This document shows, piece after piece, positions 33,084 through 40,607 of a DNA stretch of 64,000 nucleotides (its first letter is position 1; the number at the start of each line of letters is the position of its first letter). The DNA comes from Gemmatimonas phototrophica (lineage in GTDB: Bacteria > Gemmatimonadota > Gemmatimonadetes > Gemmatimonadales > Gemmatimonadaceae), in contig NZ_CP011454.1 of NCBI RefSeq assembly GCF_000695095.2, positions 3,038,001-3,102,000 on the forward strand. The letters run 5' to 3'. The translations under genes were made by a program, and so were the position numbers. The notes under the pieces were generated by a model. It was given only the letters and a program-made list of their open reading frames with translations. It searched no databases and had not been told where the DNA came from.

Positions 33084-34220
33084 GTGGCAACGTATCTCGA
33101 ACAGCTCGAGACGCCGGTTCCGGTCGTGGATCTCGATCGGCTTGCCCACAATCTGGACCGTATGGCGGCATACGCCACCCTGCACGGCCTGCGACTTCGG
33201 CCTCACGTCAAAACCCACAAATCCCCGCGCATCGCGGCCGAGCAGTTGCGGCTGGGAGCGGTCGGCCTTACCTGTGCCACACTCCGGGAAGCCGAGGTCA
33301 TGGCGGAGGTGTGCGACGATCTGTTTGTGGCCTACCCGCCCGTCGGAGCGGCGCGGCTTGAGCGGCTGGCGCGGTTGCCGGCGGAGGTGCAAGTCACGGT
33401 GGCGGCGGATGATGTGCACGCGCTCGATGCGCTGGCGGTGGCCGCCAAACTGGGGCGTCGCACCATTGATGTCATGGTCGAAGCGGACCTCGGTATGCAC
33501 CGGGTGGGCGTAACGTCGCCCGAGAAGGCCGTAGCGATTGCCCGCCATGTGGAACGCTCGTCGTCGCTGCGATTTGCCGGGTTGCAGTTCTACCCCGGGC
33601 ACATTCGCAGTCACGTCAAGGATCAGGATGCCGCCTTGGTGCAGTTGGGGCGCGATATCGCCGTGTACACGGAGGCGCTCACGGATGCCGGCTTGCCTCC
33701 GCGCATCGTGAGCGGTGGCTCCACGCCAGCCGCCTGGCGCATGCACGAGGTACCGGGCGTCAATGAGGTCCGCCCCGGCACGTATGTCTACAATGATCGC
33801 ACCACGGCCCAGATTGGAGCGTGCGACTGGGAAGACTGCGCACTCACTGTGCTGGCCACGGTGGTCAGCATTTCGGTGAAGGGACAGGCGGTGATTGACG
33901 CGGGCACCAAAGCCCTGGGTCGCGAGCCGTTGCGAGCTGAGGGTGACGGCTACGGTGCATTGCTTGATCATCCGGAGGTGGTGGTGTCACGCCTGTCGGA
34001 AGAGCATGGCATTCTCGATCTGTCACAGACGTCGTGGCGTCCGCGCCTGGGAGATCAGGTTCGGGTGATCCCCAACCACGTGTGCATCGTGGTGCATCTC
34101 TTCGACGAGATCTTCGGCGTGCGTGGACATGCGGTGGAAACTCGCTGGCCCGTGGCCGCGCGTGGACGCGCCTCGAATCTCGAACTTGAAACGGCTCCCA
34201 ATCGGCCGCGCGCCGTGTAG
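33084..34220 (+). CDS. D-threonine aldolase / D-serine dehydratase-like PLP enzyme
   Basis: A 378 aa fold-type III PLP enzyme (alanine racemase-like N-terminal barrel). The PLP Lys is in RPHVKTHKSP (about residues 39-48). Further barrel motifs are VMVEADLGMHRVGV and 'GLQFYPGHIRSH'. A phosphate-binding 'SGGSTPAAWR' also follows. Near the C-terminus PNHVC supplies the His-x-Cys pair that binds a metal in D-serine dehydratases; D-threonine aldolases usually have His-x-Asp. The substrate may thus be D-serine, D-threonine or a 3-hydroxy-D-amino acid. The divergent Rid gene would clear the enamine product of a dehydratase. Confidence 0.9.
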   Translation: MATYLEQLETPVPVVDLDRLAHNLDRMAAYATLHGLRLRPHVKTHKSPRIAAEQLRLGAVGLTCATLREAEVMAEVCDDLFVAYPPVGAARLERLARLPAEVQVTVAADDVHALDALAVAAKLGRRTIDVMVEADLGMHRVGVTSPEKAVAIARHVERSSSLRFAGLQFYPGHIRSHVKDQDAALVQLGRDIAVYTEALTDAGLPPRIVSGGSTPAAWRMHEVPGVNEVRPGTYVYNDRTTAQIGACDWEDCALTVLATVVSISVKGQAVIDAGTKALGREPLRAEGDGYGALLDHPEVVVSRLSEEHGILDLSQTSWRPRLGDQVRVIPNHVCIVVHLFDEIFGVRGHAVETRWPVAARGRASNLELETAPNRPRAV

Positions 34221-34237
34221 TCAGCGCACGGCGCGCG

Positions 34238-34708
34238 TCAGTCGCGTGCAATGGGGGCGAGAATGCCGCGGGTGAGCATCAGCAGATCGTCGGCGTGCAA
34301 CGCGAGCTCCAGCCCGCGACGTCCGGCGCTGACGTGAATGCGCTCGTACAGAATGGCGGTCTCGTCGAGCACCACCGGCAGGGGACGCTTTTGTGCCAGG
34401 GGACTGATGCCGCCCACGATGTATCCGGTGGCCCGTTCGGCGGCCTGCTGGTCAGCCATGGTCGTGCGTCGCCCCCCCAGGGCATCGGCCATGGCCTTGA
34501 GATTGAGCATCCCGCTCACCGGTACCACGGCGCAGGCGAGCCCCACCCCGTCCACGTCAACGACGAGCGTTTTGAACACGCTGGACGGATCAAGTTCGAG
34601 GGCGTCGGCCGCCTCGAGCCCGTAGGAGGCCGCCTTGGGGTCGTGCACATAGCTGAGGACGTCGTGCGGGACGCCGGCTTTTTTGACGAGCAGAATGGCG
34701 GGGGTCAC
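34238..34708 (-). CDS. ybaK: YbaK/EbsC-family Cys-tRNA(Pro) deacylase
   Basis: A 156 aa trans-editing enzyme that removes Cys mischarged on tRNA-Pro. The sequence has the family pattern: 'TPAILLVKKAGVPHDVLSY' at the N-terminus, a Lys after VFKTLVV, 'VVPVSGMLNLKAMA' and GYIVGGISPLAQKRPLP near residue 100. It closes 'RGLELALHADDLLMLT'. I chose the GTG at 34708 because it gives the usual N-terminus; the frame stays open upstream into the dinB promoter region. It is divergent from dinB with 35 bases between starts. Confidence 0.9.
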   Translation of the reverse strand: MTPAILLVKKAGVPHDVLSYVHDPKAASYGLEAADALELDPSSVFKTLVVDVDGVGLACAVVPVSGMLNLKAMADALGGRRTTMADQQAAERATGYIVGGISPLAQKRPLPVVLDETAILYERIHVSAGRRGLELALHADDLLMLTRGILAPIARD

Positions 34709-34743
34709 GGCAACACTATGCCACGGGGACTTAGTTTTCCGCC

Positions 34744-36039
34744 ATGACTCCGCCGCGCCGAATTCTGCTCGTGGATGCCGACGCATTCTTTGTGGCGGTC
34801 GCTCGGCAGGAAGACCCTGAAGGGGCGGGCAAGGCCCGGTTGCTCATTGTTGGCGGACGACCGGGCTCACGCGGGGTGGTGTGCAGCGCCTCGTACGAAT
34901 GCCGCACCTTTGGCGTCCGCTCCGCCATGCCGATTTCCCGGGCACTCAAGCTGTGTCCCGACGCGATGTGCGTGCCGGTGCCCCGTGGGGCCTGCAGCGC
35001 ACGCAGCCGGGAAATTCAGGCCGTCCTGGCCCGCTTCGCCCCGGTGGTGCAAGCCTCGAGCATCGACGAGTGGTACTGCGATCTTGGGGGCACCGAGGCG
35101 CTGTACGGGCACGAACCGCTGCGGGCCACGGCTCACCGCATTCGGGATGCGGTGTTCGAGGCGACCGGCCTGCGGGTGTCGATAGGCGGCGGTACCTCGC
35201 GACTGGTGGCAAAGATGGCGGTGGAAGTCGCCAAACCCAAACCCGGTACGACGGCTGACGGGGTGCACTGTGTGGCGGCGGGAGGGGAAGCCGCGTTCCT
35301 CTCCACCTTTCGCCTGGCCGACTTGCCCATGGTGGGCCCCAAGCTTTCCGAAAAGCTGGAGCGCATGGGGCTCGTGCATGTCCGGGAGGCGCAGGCATGG
35401 AGCGAAGCCGCGCTCGTAAGCCGCCTGGGCGATCGCGCCGGCCCCTGGCTCGCGCGGCGCGTACAGGGGGTGGACGACAGTCTGGTCACCCCTCGTGAGC
35501 GCCAAAAGCAGGTGAGTCGTGAGGATACATTTGCCCATGATCTCAATGACGACGGGGTGATTGAGCGCGAACTGCTCCGGTTGGCCGTCCGGGTCAGCGC
35601 CGATCTCCGTCTGCAGGCGCTGCGCGCCCGCACCGTGACCGTCAAAATCAAAGACACGGATTTCCGCACCCGGTCGGCCCAGCGAACCCTCTCAGGCTAC
35701 ATCGAGTCGGAGAAGTCGGTGCTGAAAGCCGCCAGGCCGCTGCTGCGGCAGCTCCGGGGGAAGCGCCGGGTCCCCGTGCGCCTTTTGGGCATTGCCCTGT
35801 CGCACTTTGACGATGAACCGGAAGCAGCCCCCCTGCCCGCCGCCCAGCTTGGACTCTTCGCCCCGCCGCCCCCGGCCCCGGAATCGGCACCGGGGGACGC
35901 GGACCCGGACGAGTCCCCGCGCGACCGGGCCCTGACTCGGGCACTGGATCGCATCCGGAACCGTTATGGCTCTGGGTCAATTCTTCCTGCTCGGCTGGTG
36001 GCACCCGGAGACGATACCGGGCCAAGGGTGGAAGAATAA
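34744..36039 (+). CDS. dinB: DNA polymerase IV (Y family)
   Basis: A 431 aa translesion polymerase. The catalytic acidic residues are in ILLVDADAFF (N-terminal Asp) and ASSIDEWYCDL (Asp-Glu). A fingers region (RTFGVRSAMPISRALKLCP) and helix-hairpin-helix thumb (LPMVGPKLSEKLERMG) follow. The little-finger domain occupies about 250-360. A beta-clamp-binding motif AQLGLF lies in a Pro-rich tail near residue 364. The tail after it, about 65 residues, is longer than usual. Start ATG 34744 gives the standard N-terminus. No LexA-type box was recognised in the 35-base divergent spacer. Confidence 0.95.
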   Translation: MTPPRRILLVDADAFFVAVARQEDPEGAGKARLLIVGGRPGSRGVVCSASYECRTFGVRSAMPISRALKLCPDAMCVPVPRGACSARSREIQAVLARFAPVVQASSIDEWYCDLGGTEALYGHEPLRATAHRIRDAVFEATGLRVSIGGGTSRLVAKMAVEVAKPKPGTTADGVHCVAAGGEAAFLSTFRLADLPMVGPKLSEKLERMGLVHVREAQAWSEAALVSRLGDRAGPWLARRVQGVDDSLVTPRERQKQVSREDTFAHDLNDDGVIERELLRLAVRVSADLRLQALRARTVTVKIKDTDFRTRSAQRTLSGYIESEKSVLKAARPLLRQLRGKRRVPVRLLGIALSHFDDEPEAAPLPAAQLGLFAPPPPAPESAPGDADPDESPRDRALTRALDRIRNRYGSGSILPARLVAPGDDTGPRVEE

Positions 36040-36141
36040 GCCCGGTCCCACTAGGTTCCCCCGCGGTGCGGCAAACGCGTTTCTTTCGCCGCGAGCCGGC
36101 CGTATCGCCGACCGATATTTCTTTCTGCTCAGGGTGTCTTC

Positions 36142-36435
36142 ATGAGTGCTCAGCAGTACGATCCGAACAAGTTGGGCTGGGGCGCGGCCATCGTGACCGT
36201 TGCCATGACGGCAGCGTTGGGCTTTGGCGCGTACACGATCCACAACAACACGTATCGCCACCCGCGCGATCCGATGGCCCAGCAGGTCTACTTCGAGCGC
36301 GATGAAGCCAAGCAGTCGGGTGCCGAGGAGCACGGCCCGGCTGCCGCTGGTGATCACGGCGCCGCCGACGCGGAGCACAAGGAAGCCGCTCCGGCAGCCG
36401 GTGGTGCCGCCGCGCCTGCGGCCGAGAAGCACTAA
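36142..36435 (+). CDS. Small single-pass membrane protein, hypothetical
   Basis: A 97 aa protein with one membrane helix near the N-terminus (LGWGAAIVTVAMTAALGFGAY, about residues 11-31). A short charged segment (HPRDPMAQQVYFERDEA) and an Ala/His/Glu low-complexity tail follow. I do not recognise it. Good third-position G/C, its own upstream gap of 100 bases and a strong terminator directly downstream (36474-36500) make it a convincing single-gene unit. Confidence 0.8.
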   Translation: MSAQQYDPNKLGWGAAIVTVAMTAALGFGAYTIHNNTYRHPRDPMAQQVYFERDEAKQSGAEEHGPAAAGDHGAADAEHKEAAPAAGGAAAPAAEKH

Positions 36436-36473
36436 GCCCGCCCGCTGACGCGCAGGCGTCACGCACAGAGGAG

Positions 36474-36500
36474 CCGCGATCAGACGATCGCGGTTTTTTT
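36474..36500 (+). terminator. Intrinsic terminator
   Basis: An 8-bp perfect stem (36474-36481 with 36486-36493, loop AGAC) is followed by seven T residues on the plus strand. It ends the transcript of the small membrane protein, 39 bases past its stop codon. Confidence 0.92.
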
Positions 36501-36587
36501 GTATCCGGCGCTTTCATTTGTTTGCTCAATGTTTTCGCTCATTACATTCAATTTGTTTATAGCATTGAGATTGTCGATGTTGCGGTC

Positions 36588-37580
36588 ATGATTGAGACGC
36601 TCAAGGCCAACCTGCTTTCGCCGATCCCGCTCGCGTTCGCGCTCGGGATCGTGACCCGCCTCATGCGCAGTGAGTTCTCGCTGCCGAAGGACGTGTATAG
36701 TGCCCTTTCCATTTACCTCCTGTTTGCGCTTGGCCTGAAGGGCGGGGTGGAACTCGCCCACGCGTCCTTCGACAGCATCGTTGCGCCCGCTGGCGTAACG
36801 CTCCTCCTCGGCTGCATTACGCCGCTCAGCACCTATGCGGTCATGCGCTACGTGGGACGCTTCGGCACATCGGACGCCGCCGGTATGGCGGCGCACTACG
36901 GATCGGTCAGCGCAGTGACCTTCATTGCTGCGCAACAGTTCATGCAACGCGTTGGCGCACCCGCCGAAGGGTTCATGCCCACGTTGCTCACCCTGCTCGA
37001 AAGTCCGGGTATTCACATTGCGCTCGCCATTGGCGCCATCCAGCGCAACAAACAACTGCTGGCCCTGGGCGGTGACAAGAACGCCCACGGCTCCGTGCGT
37101 GAGGTCCTTCACGAGGTCCTGACGGGGCGCACCATGGTCCTGCTGGTCGGTGGGCTCGTGGTTGGCTATTTCATGGGTGAATCCGGCTGGAACGCGGTTT
37201 CGCCATTCTTCGAGAGTGGCTTCAAGGGCGCGCTCATGCTCTTCCTGTTGGAGATGGGGATCGTGGCCGGTGATCGACTGGGTGACCTGAAGAAGGTGGG
37301 CCCGTTCCTCCTCGCCTTCGGGATTGTCATGCCACTGCTGCACGGCGCCATCGGTGTCATCCTCGGCGCATGGGCGGGCCTTTCTCCGGGTGGTGCCGCC
37401 GTCCTGGGGACCATGGCCGCCAGCGCGAGTTACATCGCCGCGCCCCCCGCGGTGCGCCTCACGCTCCCGGAAGCCAATCCGACGTACTCGCTGACGGCTG
37501 CACTCGCCATCACCTTTCCATTCAACATCCTCGCCGGCATTCCGATCTACTACAGCATCGCTCAGGCGATCGCGACGTAG
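36588..37580 (+). CDS. sbtA: SbtA-type sodium-dependent bicarbonate transporter
   Basis: A 330 aa integral membrane protein with about ten hydrophobic helices in two inverted halves. Recognisable family segments are 'LSPIPLAFALGIVTRLMRSE', 'YLLFALGLKGGVELA' and 'SVSAVTFIAA'. A cytoplasmic loop after 'LESPGIHIALAIG' and 'TMAASASYIAAPPAVRL' also match. This is the SbtA (DUF897) permease known for Na+/HCO3- symport in cyanobacteria and also present in other bacteria. I chose ATG 36588; a TTG at 36522 would add 22 atypical residues. An SbtB-like gene follows 20 bases later, then a LysR gene. The substrate is inferred from family. Confidence 0.9.
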   Translation: MIETLKANLLSPIPLAFALGIVTRLMRSEFSLPKDVYSALSIYLLFALGLKGGVELAHASFDSIVAPAGVTLLLGCITPLSTYAVMRYVGRFGTSDAAGMAAHYGSVSAVTFIAAQQFMQRVGAPAEGFMPTLLTLLESPGIHIALAIGAIQRNKQLLALGGDKNAHGSVREVLHEVLTGRTMVLLVGGLVVGYFMGESGWNAVSPFFESGFKGALMLFLLEMGIVAGDRLGDLKKVGPFLLAFGIVMPLLHGAIGVILGAWAGLSPGGAAVLGTMAASASYIAAPPAVRLTLPEANPTYSLTAALAITFPFNILAGIPIYYSIAQAIAT

Positions 37581-37600
37581 CCCTCCACGATTTCACCATT

Positions 37601-37912
37601 ATGCTCACGCATTCGTTCAAGCTGGTTACGATCATTGCCGAGCCGGTGCTCGAGCCGCGCATCACCACCGAGCTGCGTCGCCTGGGCGCGACCGGCTTCA
37701 CGGTGGTGGAGGGGCGCGGCCAGGGATCGCGGGCCCTGCACGCGGCGGAAATTCCCGGGATCAACGTCCGCATCGAAACGATCGTCCCGCCCGAGGTGGC
37801 CGATCGCATCGTTGAATACATCTCCAAACAGTACTTCGCGGATTACGAAGTCATCGCCTATCTCTCGGATGTGCAGGTTGTCCGTGGCGAAAAGTACCGT
37901 CGCGCTCCCTGA
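37601..37912 (+). CDS. sbtB: PII-like signalling protein SbtB
   Basis: A 103 aa PII-fold protein: 'KLVTIIAEPVLEPRITTELR', 'GATGFTVVEGRGQGSR' (T-loop region), 'GINVRIETIVPPEVADRIVEYIS' and 'DYEVIAYLSDVQVVRGEKY'. SbtB binds adenine nucleotides, including cAMP, and gates SbtA. The C-terminal CGPxGC redox loop of many cyanobacterial SbtB proteins is absent, since the protein stops after RRAP. Directly downstream of sbtA, so the pair is a functional unit. Confidence 0.92.
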   Translation: MLTHSFKLVTIIAEPVLEPRITTELRRLGATGFTVVEGRGQGSRALHAAEIPGINVRIETIVPPEVADRIVEYISKQYFADYEVIAYLSDVQVVRGEKYRRAP

Positions 37913-37924
37913 ACCGGACCACAG

Positions 37925-38839
37925 ATGACGCAGCTATCGCTCAACACGCTGAATTACCAGCACCTGTTGTACTTCTGGGTGGTGGCGCGCGAGGGAAGCA
38001 TTGCCAAGGCCACAGTGGTATTGCATCTCACGCAGCCTACCATCAGTACGCAGTTGAAGCTGCTGGAGCGCTCCATGGGGGCGGCGCTGTTCGAACGTCG
38101 TGGGCGTCATCTGGTGCTCACCGACACGGGCCACCTGGTCTTTCATTATGCCGATGAGATGTTTCGCACCGGGCGCGAACTCACGGAGGCATTGACGCGT
38201 GGCGACGTGAGACTACCGGCGCGACTGATCGTGGGCATCTCGGATTCACTGCCGAAGCTTACCACGTGGCGTCTGCTTCGCCCTGCCCTTGATGCGGTGC
38301 CGGGACTACACCTCACCTGTCGCATTGATAAAACCGAACGATTGGTGGCCGATCTCGCAGTACATGCCCTTGATGTTGTGCTCGCCGACACCCCCGCCTC
38401 ATCGTCCATTCCCATGACGCTGTACAATCACCTGCTTGGTGAATGTGGCGTGACCGTGTTTGCCACCGAAGCTTTGAGCGCCAAGTACCGACGCCGCTTC
38501 CCGCAGTCGCTGGACGGCGCGCCGTTCATCATGCCGACGTCAAACACCGCCATGCGCCGTTCGCTGGACACCTGGTGTGTGGCCAACAATGTGCGCCCCA
38601 GCATTGTGTGTGAGGCCGAGGACGTCGCGCTCCTGCAAGTCTTCGGGCAGGAGGGGATGGGTCTCTTTGCCGCGCCAAGCGTGGTGGAAGCACAAATCCG
38701 GCGGGCGTACCACGTTCGTGTCGTGGGTCGCCTGCCGGAAGTGAAAGAGCAGTTCTACGCAATCTCGGCAGAACGAAAGCTGGCGCACCCTGCCGTGGTC
38801 GCTCTCAAGGAGGCCGCACAGGCCCGGTTGTTTGGCTAG
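37925..38839 (+). CDS. LysR-family regulator (NhaR-like), linked to sbtAB
   Basis: A 304 aa regulator. The N-terminal winged HTH is clear: 'YFWVVAREGSIAKATVVLHL', 'TQPTISTQLKLLERSMG' and 'LFERRGRHLVLTDTG'. A periplasmic-binding-like effector domain follows (about 92-295). The opening 'LNYQHLLYFWVVAREGS' is characteristic of NhaR-type members, which respond to Na+. It begins 12 bases after sbtB on the same strand, unlike the usual divergent LysR arrangement, so it may autoregulate the operon. A Na+ or inorganic-carbon signal is plausible but unproven. Confidence 0.92.
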   Translation: MTQLSLNTLNYQHLLYFWVVAREGSIAKATVVLHLTQPTISTQLKLLERSMGAALFERRGRHLVLTDTGHLVFHYADEMFRTGRELTEALTRGDVRLPARLIVGISDSLPKLTTWRLLRPALDAVPGLHLTCRIDKTERLVADLAVHALDVVLADTPASSSIPMTLYNHLLGECGVTVFATEALSAKYRRRFPQSLDGAPFIMPTSNTAMRRSLDTWCVANNVRPSIVCEAEDVALLQVFGQEGMGLFAAPSVVEAQIRRAYHVRVVGRLPEVKEQFYAISAERKLAHPAVVALKEAAQARLFG

Positions 38840-38852
38840 AGGCGGAGATGCC

Positions 38853-40478
38853 TCAGAAGGGGACGGTAAACCAGAACTCCGCTCCCTTCCCCACTTCCGA
38901 CTCCACGCCAATTTCCCCTTCGTGCGCCTCCACGATGCCCTTGGCGATATACAGCCCCAACCCTGAGCCAGCGCGCAGCAGCCGAGGGGCCTGCCAATAG
39001 CGCTCAAAAAGGCGTGGCACGTCATCGGGCGCCACGCCGGGGCCGCTGTCGCGCACACTGATCCGCAGCATATCCTCCAACCGCGTGGCCGTCAGCACCA
39101 CTTCTCCCCCGTGCGGCGTGAAGCGCACCGCATTGCCGAGCAGATTGGACAACACCTGCTGCAAGCGGTGCCGATCGGCCAGAATCACGGGCAGATCACT
39201 CTCCACCTGACGGACAAAGCGCAGCGCGGCATCCTCCATCACCGGCTCAAACATGTCGGCGCATTCCTTCAGGATGTCACCGGCCGGCACGCGTCGGCGT
39301 TCCACGCGTAACCGGCCGGCCGAAATGCGCGAGACGTCCTGCAAGTCCTGAATGAGTCCGTCGGCCTGACGGGCGGCGGCGCGCACGGCTTCCACTTCGT
39401 CGCGGGCCATGGGGGCCGCGTCTTCCGGCGCACCGGCATACGGCGGCTCACGCTTGAGTACGGCCCCCGTCAGCATCACGATGGCGTTGACCGGATTTCT
39501 CAGGTCGTGTGAGACGATGGCCAGCATTTCGTCGCGCTCACGCACCGCGCTGCGCGACTGCTGGTACAGTCGCGCGTTCTCCAGCGCCAGCGCGGCCAGA
39601 CCAGCGAACTGATCGGCCACATGCTGTTCTTCAAGCGAGTGGGCTACTCCGGGACGTGTGCGGACGAGATGCAATGCACCAATGGCGCGTCCACCCGCCC
39701 GCAACGGCACGAGGAGTACCGCACTGGCCCCCAGCGACTCTGCGCGCGACCGCGAGGAGGCGTCGGGGAAGTTGGCGCCGAGCCACGCCTTGATATCGGT
39801 AATGCGCTGGGCTTCGGCCTCGTGGGCCACTCGCGCGCTGCTGGCAGCGGTCGGCTCCAGATCCAGCGGCTCGGCAATCTTTGACAGCAGTGCGGCAGTG
39901 TCTTCGTGCCGATGCGGGTCCACGTGGGTTGCTGCCGCGCGACGCATCGCGCCATCGGGCGTAAGCAGTTCCAACAAACTCCACTCCCCGAGCAGCGGTA
40001 CCGGCAACTCGGCAATCGTAGCCATCGTGCTCTCCACGTCGAGCGACGCGGCCAGCACCCACCCAGCCGTCGCGAGGAGCTTCTGTCGCTCTTCACTCTT
40101 GACCCGCTCGCTCACATCGCGAAGGGTCACCATGAACGTGCGCTCGCCTTCCATGGTGACGCGCGCAATGGACGCCTCGGCCGGAAAGGTCTCACCGTTC
40201 TTGCGCAGCCCTGCAATTGGGCGGCGGCTCGCCATCACCCGCGCGTCCAGCTCCCCTTCGGCGAAGGTGCGCATGTGCCCACGATGCACGGCGCGCGAGG
40301 CCATGGGGAGCAGCCGATCGAGTGGTTGCCCGATCATCTCGGGCTCCGTCCACTGAAAAATCTGCTCCGCGCCCCGATTGAAGCGTACAATGCGGAAGTT
40401 GTCATCGAGAGCGATAATTGCATCAGCCGCAATATCGACGATGGCTGCCAGGGCTGCGTGTGAGTGCGTATTCGCCAT
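38853..40478 (-). CDS. PAS-GAF sensor histidine kinase
   Basis: A 541 aa soluble kinase. The PAS domain (about 5-125; IIALDDNFRIVRFNRGAEQIF) is followed by a PAC segment. A GAF domain (about 135-300; 'SLGASAVLLVPLRAGGRAIGAL') comes next. The HisKA H-box is VSHDLRNPVNAI. The ATPase domain has N-box NLLGNAVRFT, G1 DSGPGVAPDD and G2 GSGLGLYIA. No membrane segment is seen, so it senses a cytosolic signal. I chose ATG 40478; an upstream extension overlaps the divergent ATPase start. It converges with the LysR gene and is divergent from the metal ATPase, with no response regulator nearby. Confidence 0.9.
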   Translation of the reverse strand: MANTHSHAALAAIVDIAADAIIALDDNFRIVRFNRGAEQIFQWTEPEMIGQPLDRLLPMASRAVHRGHMRTFAEGELDARVMASRRPIAGLRKNGETFPAEASIARVTMEGERTFMVTLRDVSERVKSEERQKLLATAGWVLAASLDVESTMATIAELPVPLLGEWSLLELLTPDGAMRRAAATHVDPHRHEDTAALLSKIAEPLDLEPTAASSARVAHEAEAQRITDIKAWLGANFPDASSRSRAESLGASAVLLVPLRAGGRAIGALHLVRTRPGVAHSLEEQHVADQFAGLAALALENARLYQQSRSAVRERDEMLAIVSHDLRNPVNAIVMLTGAVLKREPPYAGAPEDAAPMARDEVEAVRAAARQADGLIQDLQDVSRISAGRLRVERRRVPAGDILKECADMFEPVMEDAALRFVRQVESDLPVILADRHRLQQVLSNLLGNAVRFTPHGGEVVLTATRLEDMLRISVRDSGPGVAPDDVPRLFERYWQAPRLLRAGSGLGLYIAKGIVEAHEGEIGVESEVGKGAEFWFTVPF

Positions 40479-40607
40479 AGCTGACAAAACTAATCGGAGA
40501 ATGAGCCGGCCGGTGAGAACCCCATGGCGCACGGGCGACGCGTGTCGTATGGGTACGTATCTGCATGACGCTGCACGGGCGAGACTCCCTGCCCGCTGCC
40601 GTTCGCG

